This document shows, one piece after another, positions 1 to 6,221 of a DNA stretch of 12,221 nt. Within the stretch, counting starts at the first letter, position 1. The number at the start of each line of letters is the position of its first letter. The notes beneath the pieces were generated by a model. It saw nothing but the letters and a program-made list of their open reading frames with translations, was not told the origin of the DNA and did no database searches. The stretch comes from Streptosporangiaceae bacterium (lineage in GTDB: Bacteria > Actinomycetota > Actinomycetes > Streptosporangiales > Streptosporangiaceae), in the NCBI GenBank assembly GCA_030040415.1, contig JASHTT010000605.1:1-12221 (forward strand). The letters run 5' to 3'. Made by a program: the position numbers and the translations under genes.

Positions 1-767
1 AGCCGCGCCGCGTCCAGCCGTTCGGTCCTGGCCAGCACGAGCGCGCCCTGCGTGCACGCGGGCAGCGCCTTGTGCGCGCTGGTCACCATGGCGTCCGCGC
101 CAGCGGCGATCGCGTGCCGCGGCAGCTCGGGGTGGAAGCCCAGATGCGCGGCCCACGCGGCGTCCACCACCAGCGGTATCCCGGCAGCGTGCGCCGCATC
201 GGCGTGCGCGGACAGGTCACTGACCGTCCCGACGTAGCTCGGGTCACCGAGGAACACCGCGCGCGCATCGCGGTGATCCGCCAGCGCGGCTCGCACCGCG
301 GCCACCGGAACCCCGCCAGGCAGCGCCGTTTCCGTGTCGACTTCGGGCCGCACCCAGACCGGCACCAGGCCCGCCAGCACGATGCCGAGCAGCAGCGACC
401 TGTGCAGCGTGCGGCTGACGACGACCTCCTGACCCGGTCGGCCCACCGCGAGCGCCAGCGCCTGATTGCCGTGCGTCGACCCCGCCACCGAGAACCGGCA
501 CCAGTCAGCGCCCCACAGCGCGGCCGCGCGTGCCTCACCGTCAGTTCGCAGACCGTCCGCGTGCTTGATCGTGTCGAGGCCGCCGTAGAACGGCGCGTCA
601 TCCCCGGTCACCGCGCCAGTCAGGTCCTGCCGCTGCTTGTGCCCCGGCGTCGTCATCGGCGTGAGCTCCCCCGCCGCGGCACGACGGGTCCAGTCGAGCC
701 ACGCAGCGAGCATCGGCGCGTCCGCGCGCAGGCCGAGCGGGTCACGCGCATCGTCGGGCAAAGTCAC
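1..767 (-). CDS. PLP-dependent Orn/Lys/Arg decarboxylase-like enzyme, N-terminal part (3' end beyond window)
   Basis: This is the N-terminal 255 codons of a fold-type-I PLP enzyme, reading leftwards off the window edge. Visible family signatures, in order, are TPGHKQ near residue 40, STHGNQALALAVG (PLP phosphate-binding loop), VVSRTLHRSLLLG, the pyridine-contacting Asp in VVDAAWAAHLGFHPELP, and TSAHKALPACTQGA with the expected Schiff-base lysine at about residue 233 (codon 71-69). Together they match the major domain of Orn/Lys/Arg decarboxylases, which make polyamine precursors from basic amino acids; the exact substrate cannot be told, since the C-terminal domain is missing. The Asp motif is DAAWAAH rather than the DEAHGAH usual in small bacterial members. 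The start is set at GTG 767 because TACCCT lies 6 nt upstream, the arrangement of a leaderless mRNA. An in-frame ATG at 797 is the alternative. The long antisense frames over this region are shadows. Confidence 0.85.
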   Translation of the reverse strand, partial: MTLPDDARDPLGLRADAPMLAAWLDWTRRAAAGELTPMTTPGHKQRQDLTGAVTGDDAPFYGGLDTIKHADGLRTDGEARAAALWGADWCRFSVAGSTHGNQALALAVGRPGQEVVVSRTLHRSLLLGIVLAGLVPVWVRPEVDTETALPGGVPVAAVRAALADHRDARAVFLGDPSYVGTVSDLSAHADAAHAAGIPLVVDAAWAAHLGFHPELPRHAIAAGADAMVTSAHKALPACTQGALVLARTERLDAAR

Positions 768-779
768 CCGCCTAGGGTA
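768..779 (-). promoter_or_regulatory. Candidate leaderless promoter of the decarboxylase-like gene
   Basis: On the minus strand, TACCCT (779-774) is followed by 6 nt and then the GTG start. This fits the TANNNT-N6-RTG layout of actinobacterial leaderless promoters. No convincing -35 box is visible, and no ribosome binding site precedes GTG 767. Confidence 0.4.
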
Positions 780-884
780 CGGGTGACCGACGCGCATCAC
801 GCTCGCCCGCGCGTGCGTTTTTCTGGGAACGAGCAAGCCGGGGCCACTCGGCGACCAATTCACGGCCTCCGTGGCGGCTCTTAT

Positions 885-1289
885 CTAGCCGCGCGGTGCG
901 CCCCGGTAGGTACCGAAGGACCAGTGGTTGCCCTCCGGATCCTCGACAGCGAACTCGCGTGACCCATAGCCAGTGTCATTGAGTGCCCTGACCACCTTGG
1001 CGCCCGCCGCGGTAGCTCGGGCGAACAGCGCGTCCGGCTCGTCGGTGACGGCGTACATGCCGAAGCTGCCCGACTGCCAAGGACCTTCCGCGGCGGATGC
1101 CGCTGCCGATCCGAGCATGATCCCGCCGCCTGGCGGCCAGGCCAGCTCGGCGTGGTCGACCCGGTCTCCTTCCCCGTACACGACCGTCTCCTCGAAGCCG
1201 AACGCGTCGACGAGGAACCTGATCAGAGCCCGGGCGTCGCGCGCCTGGAGCGTGGGCCACACCTGCGGTGGCGGTGTCTTGTCGTTCAT
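885..1289 (-). CDS. VOC family (glyoxalase/PhnB-like) protein
   Basis: A 134-aa protein of the vicinal-oxygen-chelate superfamily, the usual size for a single-chain member with two beta-alpha-beta-beta-beta modules. The first module is seen in RDARALIRFLVDAFGFEE and VDHAELAWPPGGGIMLGS. The second is seen in ALFARATAAGAKVVRAL and ends in the typical FAVEDPEGNHWSFGTY. His46 and acidic residues in the second module are candidate metal ligands. The family covers glyoxalases, dioxygenases and antibiotic-binding resistance proteins, so the substrate cannot be assigned. The start is ATG 1289 (MNDKTPPPQ), 2 nt after the TAA stop of the AraC gene. The open frame continues upstream inside the AraC gene, but only the part from 1289 resembles the family. 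The tight spacing and lack of a clear ribosome binding site suggest translational coupling to the regulator. Confidence 0.9.
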   Translation of the reverse strand: MNDKTPPPQVWPTLQARDARALIRFLVDAFGFEETVVYGEGDRVDHAELAWPPGGGIMLGSAAASAAEGPWQSGSFGMYAVTDEPDALFARATAAGAKVVRALNDTGYGSREFAVEDPEGNHWSFGTYRGAPRG

Positions 1290-1291
1290 GG

Positions 1292-2179
1292 TTACCAGGG
1301 TTCCCGCTCGTGCGCGCCGCCGGCTTGGATGTTTCGGAACTCTTCGGCCAGCCAGGCGGTCGGCGAGCAGCCCGCGATGCTGCGGAATTCCCTGTCTAGG
1401 TGTGCCTGGTCGAAGTAGCCATAAGTCGCGGCAAGCTCGGCCAGCGCGAGCGGGCGTGCGCCCGCCGCTCGGCGCGCGAGTTCCTGCCGGGCCCGGTGGA
1501 ACCTGATCACGCGGGCCGCCGCCTTGGGCGCCAGCCCGGTCTCGCCGACAAACCTGGTGCGCAAGTACCGTTCGCTCCAGCCTGTTTCGCCGGCGAGGTC
1601 CGCAACGGTGCCGTTGCCGCCGGCCCGGAGCAAGCTGAGCCAGGAGTGCCGGATCTCGGCGCTGACGCTGGTGCCACCGTCCGCGGCGCGCAGCCGCGAG
1701 AGCAGCACCTCGTTCAGGATCGCGAACCGCTGTGGCCACCCCGGCGCATACCGCAGCCGGTCCTGCAGTTGCGTCGCCAGCGGGCCGAGTACGGCCTCGC
1801 CGTCGACGTCCTTGCCAGCCAACTCGCCCGCGGGCATGCCGAGCAACGCACGTGCCCCGAGCGGGCTGACCATGAGCTGGACGCCAGACTGCCAGCCATC
1901 GTGCACGATCAGGGCAGGTGTCGTATGCAGGCCGCCTACCAGCGTCTGGTAGCTCGCGGGTGGCTGACCCGGCTCGGCGTGCGCTGCCAGCGCCACCGGT
2001 TCGTGCAGCGTGAAGATCACGGTGAGGAACGGCGATGGCAGTCCGCGGTGCCTGGCCGGCTCGATGCCGGCCTGGCGGAAGCCCGCGTACCCGGCCACGA
2101 ACGGCCGCAGCTCGGCGGGTGGCACGTGCCAGGCGTGCTCGTCGACGACGGTGGCGGCGGCCGACGGGCTAGCGGTCAC
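1292..2179 (-). CDS. AraC family transcriptional regulator
   Basis: A 295-aa regulator with an N-terminal effector domain (about residues 1-170) and a C-terminal AraC-type double helix-turn-helix (about 190-290). The first helix-turn-helix is seen in TVADLAGETGWSERYLRTRF. The second is seen in LAELAATYGYFDQAHLDREF, followed by the diagnostic GCSPTAWLAEEF; the phrase GYFDQAHLDREF is typical of HTH_18. The start is set at GTG 2179 (MTASPSAAATVVDEHAW). The longer frame reaching back to 2401 would overlap the divergent gene and looks non-coding. CACAAT lies 6 nt before the GTG, so the transcript may be leaderless. The gene is the first of a two-gene unit with the VOC gene 2 nt downstream, which it probably regulates. 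The inducer is unknown. Confidence 0.92.
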   Translation of the reverse strand: MTASPSAAATVVDEHAWHVPPAELRPFVAGYAGFRQAGIEPARHRGLPSPFLTVIFTLHEPVALAAHAEPGQPPASYQTLVGGLHTTPALIVHDGWQSGVQLMVSPLGARALLGMPAGELAGKDVDGEAVLGPLATQLQDRLRYAPGWPQRFAILNEVLLSRLRAADGGTSVSAEIRHSWLSLLRAGGNGTVADLAGETGWSERYLRTRFVGETGLAPKAAARVIRFHRARQELARRAAGARPLALAELAATYGYFDQAHLDREFRSIAGCSPTAWLAEEFRNIQAGGAHEREPW

Positions 2180-2237
2180 TGTCTCATTGTGCGCGTGGAC
2201 CGCGGAACCTGCCTGCCTACCGCAGTACAGTCGCGTG
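2180..2237. promoter_or_regulatory. Divergent promoter region between AraC and ASCH-type genes
   Basis: Only 58 bp separate two GTG starts facing away from each other. On the plus strand, TACAGT (2226-2231) is followed by 6 nt and GTG 2238. On the minus strand, CACAAT (2191-2186) is followed by 6 nt and GTG 2179. Neither start has a ribosome binding site, so both transcripts are probably leaderless. No good -35 boxes are visible. An AraC operator could lie here, but no clear repeat was found. Confidence 0.45.
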
Positions 2238-2858
2238 GTGCAGTTCGAACCGCGGCTGCGCCGCGGCATCCTCGATGGCAGCATCACGCTGGCCTTCCGG
2301 AGGTGGCACCGGCACCAGGTGGTGGCCGGCCACCAGTACCGGACCGGCGAGGGCATGGTCTTGGCCGAGACCGTCGACATCGTCCGGCCATCCGACATCA
2401 CGGCCGCCGACGCGCGTGCGGCGGGCTACCCGGATGTCGCCGCGCTGCTCGCCGACCTGCGCGGCGAGCCGGAGCTGCCCGTCTACCGGATCAGCTTCCG
2501 CCCGGTCGACGGCCCCGATCCGCGCGATCAGCTGGCGGCCACCGCCGCGCTCACGCAGGAGGACGCGGCCGCGATCGCGTCGCGACTGGCGCGGATGGAC
2601 GCGGCCAGCAAGAAGGGTCCGTGGACTCAGGCCGTGCTCCGCCAGATCGCCGAACAGCCCGGTGTGGTGTCCACCGTGCTCGCTGAGCAGATCGGCTGGG
2701 AACGGCCGGACTACAAACTGCACGTTCGCCGGCTCAAGGAGCTTGGGCTGACCATCAGCCTGGACGTCGGCTACAAGATCTCGCCTCGGGGCGCTGCTTA
2801 CCTCGCGGGCTCCGGTGGCGGTCCGGGGGCCGCCCGCCAGGAGAGCGCTGCGCGCTAG
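2238..2858 (+). CDS. ASCH/PUA-like domain protein with C-terminal winged helix
   Basis: A 206-aa two-domain protein. Residues 1 to about 100 look like an ASCH domain: a small beta barrel related to PUA, often thought to bind RNA or modified nucleobases. The pattern runs through RRGILDGSITLAFRRW, QVVAGHQYRTG, VLAETVDIVRPSDITAADAR and LPVYRISFRPV. About residues 135-195 look like a winged helix: a KGPWTQAVLRQIAE helix, a recognition region VSTVLAEQIGWERPDYKLHV, and a wing with RLKELGLTISLDVGYKISPRG. Start GTG 2238 is chosen because TACAGT lies 6 nt upstream. The frame stays open further upstream, but that part lies opposite the AraC gene. MmcQ/YjbR follows after 3 nt, so the two are probably one operon. 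The biological role is unknown; the domain calls are from pattern recognition, not a profile search. Confidence 0.78.
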   Translation: MQFEPRLRRGILDGSITLAFRRWHRHQVVAGHQYRTGEGMVLAETVDIVRPSDITAADARAAGYPDVAALLADLRGEPELPVYRISFRPVDGPDPRDQLAATAALTQEDAAAIASRLARMDAASKKGPWTQAVLRQIAEQPGVVSTVLAEQIGWERPDYKLHVRRLKELGLTISLDVGYKISPRGAAYLAGSGGGPGAARQESAAR

Positions 2859-2861
2859 GCC

Positions 2862-3290
2862 ATGGCAAGCGGGAGCCGCCGGGAGACCGACTGGGATGAC
2901 GTTCGCGAGGTTCTCGTCGCGCTGCCCGGAGTCGAATACCAGCCTCCTAGCCCGGGGGTTTTCCCCAACGGGGTCGTCCGGGCGAACAAGAGGCTGCTGG
3001 CATACCCGGTCCGGCGGCGGGTGCAGCAAGAGACAGGCGAGGACGGCGAGTTCGTCTGGGTGCGGACGGGCGAGAGCGAGAAGGCGGCCCTGCTGCACGA
3101 GGACCCGGCCACGTTCTTTGTCACTCCGCACTTCGCGACGTCGCCGGGCGTGCTCGTCCGGCTGTGGCGCATCGATGAGCAGCGCCTCCGTCAGCTGCTC
3201 CTGGACGCGTGGCGCACCGTTGCCTCGAAGCGCATGCTCGCCGACTTCGAGCGGAGCAAGACCGGAGCTGACGAACAAAACCAGGGCTGA
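2862..3290 (+). CDS. MmcQ/YjbR family protein
   Basis: A 142-aa protein of the MmcQ/YjbR family, small cytoplasmic proteins with a CyaY-like fold and proposed DNA binding. Typical elements are WDDVREVLVALPGVEY at the N-terminus, the substrate-like strand GVFPNGVVRANKRLLAYPV, the PATFFVTPHF segment, and RLWRIDEQRLRQLLLDAWRTVASKRM, which matches the family's C-terminal helix. ATG 2862 follows the ASCH gene's stop by 3 nt with no strong ribosome binding site, suggesting coupling. The last residues, from about SKTGADEQNQG, are encoded by a degenerate 19-bp tandem repeat in which the TGA stop also falls, so this tail may be a recent extension. Confidence 0.85.
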   Translation: MASGSRRETDWDDVREVLVALPGVEYQPPSPGVFPNGVVRANKRLLAYPVRRRVQQETGEDGEFVWVRTGESEKAALLHEDPATFFVTPHFATSPGVLVRLWRIDEQRLRQLLLDAWRTVASKRMLADFERSKTGADEQNQG

Positions 3291-3326
3291 CGAACAAGAC
3301 CGGCGCAGACGAACAACAGCGCCGCC
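3251..3326 (+). repeat. Four-copy degenerate 19-bp direct tandem repeat
   Basis: Four head-to-tail units start at 3251, 3270, 3289 and 3308, each exactly 19 bp. The last three begin with an identical GACGAACAA; the first has GCGGAGCAA in its place. By eye, unit 2 matches unit 3 at 15 of 19 positions, unit 3 matches unit 4 at 15 of 19, and unit 1 matches unit 3 at 14 of 19. The period is not a multiple of three, so each copy is read in a new frame. The repeat covers the end of the MmcQ/YjbR gene, its stop codon and 36 bp beyond. It could be a protein-binding array or a slippage-born tail. Confidence 0.8.
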
Positions 3327-3525
3327 GCTATCCGAACTGCGACCGCCGAGCAAAGGGCCTCCACCCGGAACCGCGACCCGCCGGTCGAGGTGCCGGGATG
3401 CCAGAACCCAGACCGTCCGACCAGATTTCCGGAGTGCGCTTTACTTACCTTGCGAGACAAGACATCATGTCAGACATGGGGCTGAGGCTGCCGAGGACAG
3501 CGTTAGCAGCAGAGGGGTACTGGTC
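3291..3525. other. Intergenic leader region before the HAAS-protein operon
   Basis: This 235-bp interval holds, in order, the last 19-bp repeat units, about 110 bp with no recognised signal, a possible -10 (TACCTT, 3446-3451), a dyad cluster (3449-3478), a possible 20-codon leader ORF (3467-3529), and the ribosome binding site AGAGGGG (3511-3517) 8 nt before ATG 3526. No terminator hairpin was found after the MmcQ/YjbR gene, so read-through into the next operon is possible. Confidence 0.5.
3449..3478. promoter_or_regulatory. Clustered dyads (CTTG-N5-CAAG and GACAT/ATGTC palindromes), candidate operator
   Basis: Three overlapping inverted repeats sit here. CTTG-CGAGA-CAAG spans 3449-3461. GACAT-C-ATGTC is a perfect dyad at 3461-3471. 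CATGTC-A-GACATG is a perfect dyad at 3466-3478. The result is GACAT, ATGTC, GACAT alternating at a 6-bp step. Half-sites of the ATGT/ACAT type are known for PadR-family repressors, and HAAS membrane proteins are commonly encoded with PadR regulators. The link here is inference, since no padR gene is in the window. Confidence 0.5.
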
Positions 3526-3529
3526 ATGA
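3467..3529 (+). CDS. Possible 20-codon leader ORF coupled to the first HAAS gene
   Basis: An ATG inside the dyad cluster opens a 20-codon frame, MSDMGLRLPRTALAAEGYWS. Its TGA overlaps the start codon of the downstream gene in the classic ATGA arrangement (3526-3529). It has no strong ribosome binding site, but a possible -10 (TACCTT) lies 15 nt upstream. It could be a leader peptide, the remnant of a lost upstream partner gene, or chance. I do not recognise its sequence. Confidence 0.25.
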   Translation: MSDMGLRLPRTALAAEGYWS

Positions 3530-4398
3530 GCGGCGCCGGACTCGACCATCCGCTGGTCCGCGAATACCTGCACGAACTCGACGCCGCCCTGGCCTCGCTC
3601 CCCGCAGACCAGGCCAGCGAGCTCAGCGACCAGATCGCCGCCCACCTGGCCGAGGCACTCCCACCCGGCGCCAGCGACGCCGAGGTCGCCGCGACGCTGA
3701 GCCGGCTCGGCTCCCCCGCAGAACTCGCGATGCAGGCAAGTCCTGCCGCCACCGCCATGACGCCGGCCGACTTGCTAGCAACCCTCAAGCGCAGGGCAAC
3801 GGCGCGGATCGCACGGGTGCGGTTGCGAACCTGGATAGCCACCGCGGTCGTCGTAGCCCTGGCTGGCACCGGCGTCGGGTATCTGACTGTCTATCTCACC
3901 GCTCCGGGCCTTCAGCAGGGAACCACGTCTATCTGGTGGTATCCGCAGGACAGTAACCACGAGGTGGATACGTCGGCAGACAACGCGCAGCAGAGCACGG
4001 TGCCGCTGCGCGACGGGCAACGGCAGGGCTTCGCGGTCGATCTCTATAACCCGACCGACTTCACGCAGACGGTCATGGCGCCTGCCATCGGCCCGAACAT
4101 CGGCTGGGACAGTCCCGGCTCGCAGAACGTGGAACTCGGCGTGTCGGTCCCCAACTGGGATATCGACAACGGCGGCCTCACCCGCGACGTGCGATTCACA
4201 CTGCCGGGCTCGATCCCCCCGCACCAGGAGCGACTGCTGCGGGTGCTGTGGACCTCCGACGTTTGCGAGGTGGCCGGCAGCCAGGTCGGCATCGACACGC
4301 TGTACCTCCGCGTGCGCGTCGGCTGGTTCACCAGGACCGAGACGGTGCCGCTGAACCAGGGCTGGTACCTGTCCGGGCCGGGCCACAGCGGGTGCTGA
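3526..4398 (+). CDS. HAAS-domain single-pass membrane protein, paralogue 1
   Basis: A 290-aa protein with three parts. Residues 7-72 form a HAAS (DUF1700-like) domain: DHPLVREYLHELDAALASLP, then SELSDQIAAHLAEALPPGAS, DAEVAATLSRLGSPAELA. A basic stretch (KRRATARIARVRLR, 88-101) precedes one membrane helix at about 104-126, which by the positive-inside rule puts the C-terminus outside. The ectodomain (about 130-290) is rich in predicted beta strand, starts near the WWY at 137-139, and has only two cysteines, C247 and C290, the latter at the very C-terminus. Start ATG 3526 has AGAGGGG 8 nt upstream. It is the first of three tandem paralogues. HAAS proteins are usually linked to PadR-controlled signalling or transport; the ectodomain matches no family I know. 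Confidence 0.85.
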   Translation: MSGAGLDHPLVREYLHELDAALASLPADQASELSDQIAAHLAEALPPGASDAEVAATLSRLGSPAELAMQASPAATAMTPADLLATLKRRATARIARVRLRTWIATAVVVALAGTGVGYLTVYLTAPGLQQGTTSIWWYPQDSNHEVDTSADNAQQSTVPLRDGQRQGFAVDLYNPTDFTQTVMAPAIGPNIGWDSPGSQNVELGVSVPNWDIDNGGLTRDVRFTLPGSIPPHQERLLRVLWTSDVCEVAGSQVGIDTLYLRVRVGWFTRTETVPLNQGWYLSGPGHSGC

Positions 4399-4451
4399 CA
4401 TCGCGACCAGGCCACCGACCACAGCCAGGTAACGCCTGAAGGGCAGCGACG

Positions 4452-5321
4452 ATGAGCGGCAGCAGGATTGACCATCCGCTGGTCCTCGCCTACCTGCGAG
4501 AACTAGACGCCGCCCTAGCCAGGCTCCCCGCTGAGCGGGCCAGCGAGCTCAGGGAGCAGATCACCGCCCACTTGGACGAGGCCCTGCGGTCCGGTGCCGA
4601 GGACTCCGACGTCGTCCGGACGCTGGGCCGCCTCGGCTCCCCGGCCGACCTCGTGGCCGAGGCGGGGCCTGCCGAGCCGGCCGCCACCGAGCTGCTCGCA
4701 AGCCTCGCGCATAGAGCGCGGTGGCGGATAGCCAGGGTGCACTGGTGGACCTGGGTGATCGCCGCGATCGTCCTGGCGCTCGCCGGTACCGGGATCGGCT
4801 ACCTGACGGCCTACCTTTCCGTGGGTGGGCTGCAGGAAGGGACGTCGGGTGGCTGGTGGTACGCCCAGGACTACAACCGCGAGGTGGACACGAGTGCTGA
4901 TGGTGCCATGCAGACCACCGTGCCGATCCGCGACGGCCAGCAGCAGGGTTTGGCGCTCGACCTCTACAACCCCACCAACTTCACGCAGACGGTCCTCGGA
5001 CCTGCCGGCGGCCAGTACCTCGGCGCGGACAGTCCTGGCTCGCAGAGCGCGACACTTAGCGTCTCGGTCCCCAACCGGGACATCGACATGGGTGGCTTCA
5101 ACCGCCAGGTGCGATTCACCCTGCCAGGCTCGATCCCGCCGCACCAGGAGCGGCTATTGCGGGTGCTCTGGGTCTCCGACGTCTGCCTGGGACAAGGAGA
5201 CACCGAGGGCATCAACTTGCTTTACCTGACCGTCCGCGTCGGATGGTTCACCAGAACTGAGACGGTCCCGCTGATACAAGGCTGGTACCTGTCGGGACCG
5301 AGCCACGGTAGGTGCGGCTGA
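4452..5321 (+). CDS. HAAS-domain single-pass membrane protein, paralogue 2
   Basis: A 289-aa protein with the same plan as its upstream neighbour: HAAS domain (7-72), basic juxtamembrane stretch HRARWRIARVHWW (87-99), membrane helix (about 101-123), and ectodomain with WWY at 135-137 and cysteines only at 245 and 288. It shares long identical stretches with paralogue 1, such as RFTLPGSIPPHQERLLRVLW and RVGWFTRTETVPL. ATG 4452 has GAAGGG 8 nt upstream. The 53-nt spacer from paralogue 1 has no terminator or promoter that I can see, so the genes are probably co-transcribed. Confidence 0.87.
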   Translation: MSGSRIDHPLVLAYLRELDAALARLPAERASELREQITAHLDEALRSGAEDSDVVRTLGRLGSPADLVAEAGPAEPAATELLASLAHRARWRIARVHWWTWVIAAIVLALAGTGIGYLTAYLSVGGLQEGTSGGWWYAQDYNREVDTSADGAMQTTVPIRDGQQQGLALDLYNPTNFTQTVLGPAGGQYLGADSPGSQSATLSVSVPNRDIDMGGFNRQVRFTLPGSIPPHQERLLRVLWVSDVCLGQGDTEGINLLYLTVRVGWFTRTETVPLIQGWYLSGPSHGRCG

Positions 5322-5372
5322 TAGCGCGACTCGGCCATCCGGCATCATGCGGAGCGAGTGAGAAAGGCAGCC

Positions 5373-6221
5373 ATGGTGAGCGGCACGGCAATTAACCATC
5401 CGTTGGTCCGCGAGTACCTGCGCGAACTTGACGGCGCTCTGGCCGCACTCCCGGCCGGCCGCGCCAGCGAGCTGCGGGAGCAGCTCGCCGCGCATCTTGA
5501 CGAAGCCTTGCCGCCCGGCGCCAGCGACGCCGAGGTTGCCGCGATGCTGAAGCGGCTCGGCTCGCCGGCCAGCCTCGCGGCCGAGGCAGGCGCTCCGATC
5601 GCGCGGCTGCCTACCGGTGTCCGGGTCCGGCTCGGCCGGGTGCGTGCCCGCACATGGGCAGTCGTCGCAATGGCGATTGCGCTGACCGGGTTCGGGATCT
5701 GGGCGCTGGTGATCTACCTCACCATCGGGAACCTTCAGCCTGGTCCCTCATCGGGGTGGTGGTACAGCCAGGACGCAAACCGTGCCGTGATCACTACTGC
5801 CAACGGCGCGGCGCAGACTACGGTGCCGATCCGCGACGCGCAGCGGCAGGGCTTCTGGTTCAGCATCTATAACCCGACCGACTGGACGCAGACGGTCGTC
5901 GCGCCCGCTCCGCTGCAGGGCACCGGGTTTCAGGACCCGCAAGTCGCCGTTTCGGTCTTCAACCCGACCGTTGAGAAAGGCGGACTCACGCCGGGCGGCC
6001 GGTTCACCCTGCCAGGTTCGATCCCACCGCACCAGTACCGGCTGGTGCGGCTGCGGTGGATCTCCACCTTCTGCCTGGCCCCCGGCCAGCAGGTCGGTCT
6101 GCCGTCGCTGACGCTGAACGTGCACGTCGGCTGGTTCACCAGGACCGAGACGATCTGGTTCAGCACCGCTTTTGACCTGACCGGGCCGGGCACCGGCAGG
6201 TGCAATCCCAACGGAGACTAG
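5373..6221 (+). CDS. HAAS-domain single-pass membrane protein, paralogue 3 (most diverged)
   Basis: A 282-aa protein with HAAS domain (about 8-73), a shorter linker than its sisters, basic stretch RVRLGRVRAR (84-93), membrane helix (about 95-117), and ectodomain with WWY at 129-131 and cysteines only at 234 and 277. Conserved blocks include RFTLPGSIPPHQ and HVGWFTRTETIWF; the region before the C-terminal cysteine differs (STAFDLTGPG in place of QGWYLSGP). Alignment with the paralogues would place the start at GTG 5376 (MSG in the others), where AGAAAGG lies 8 nt upstream as in both sisters. ATG 5373 is one codon earlier and equally possible; a GTG at 5358 is less likely. The TAG stop overlaps the stop of the convergent dehydrogenase gene. 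Confidence 0.85.
   Translation: MVSGTAINHPLVREYLRELDGALAALPAGRASELREQLAAHLDEALPPGASDAEVAAMLKRLGSPASLAAEAGAPIARLPTGVRVRLGRVRARTWAVVAMAIALTGFGIWALVIYLTIGNLQPGPSSGWWYSQDANRAVITTANGAAQTTVPIRDAQRQGFWFSIYNPTDWTQTVVAPAPLQGTGFQDPQVAVSVFNPTVEKGGLTPGGRFTLPGSIPPHQYRLVRLRWISTFCLAPGQQVGLPSLTLNVHVGWFTRTETIWFSTAFDLTGPGTGRCNPNGD

Larger units (their letters stand above)
3526..6221 (+). repeat. Tandem gene triplication, unit about 0.92 kb
   Basis: Three homologous units start at 3526, 4452 and 5373/5376. Similarity is visible at the DNA level, for example around 4195-4235, 5110-5150 and 6002-6040, where the TLPGSIPPHQ segment is encoded. It also extends into the spacers after units 1 and 2, which share a CGCGAC...GGCCA stretch near 4403 and 5325. 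The units are well diverged, so the duplications are not recent. Confidence 0.85.

Noticed and set aside
72..962. Long plus-strand open frame of 296 codons
   Set aside because: It lies opposite the decarboxylase-like and VOC genes. Its protein is Arg/His/Pro-rich with no motif, as expected from the high-GC antisense frame.
1400..2686. Plus-strand open frame of 428 codons
   Set aside because: It is antisense to the AraC gene and runs out of frame over the ASCH-type gene. The composition is low-complexity, and both real genes are better supported by motifs.
3251..3326. CRISPR array reading of the 19-bp repeats
   Set aside because: The units are directly adjacent with no unique spacers, and no cas gene is present.
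2217..3353. Minus-strand open frame of 378 codons
   Set aside because: It is antisense to the ASCH-type and MmcQ/YjbR genes, with no recognisable domain.
2815..3525. Upstream extension of the first HAAS protein to 527 codons
   Set aside because: The extension is out of frame with the real MmcQ/YjbR gene and Arg/Ser-rich. Both paralogues start at the aligned MSG position with an 8-nt ribosome-binding-site spacing, so the true start is 3526.
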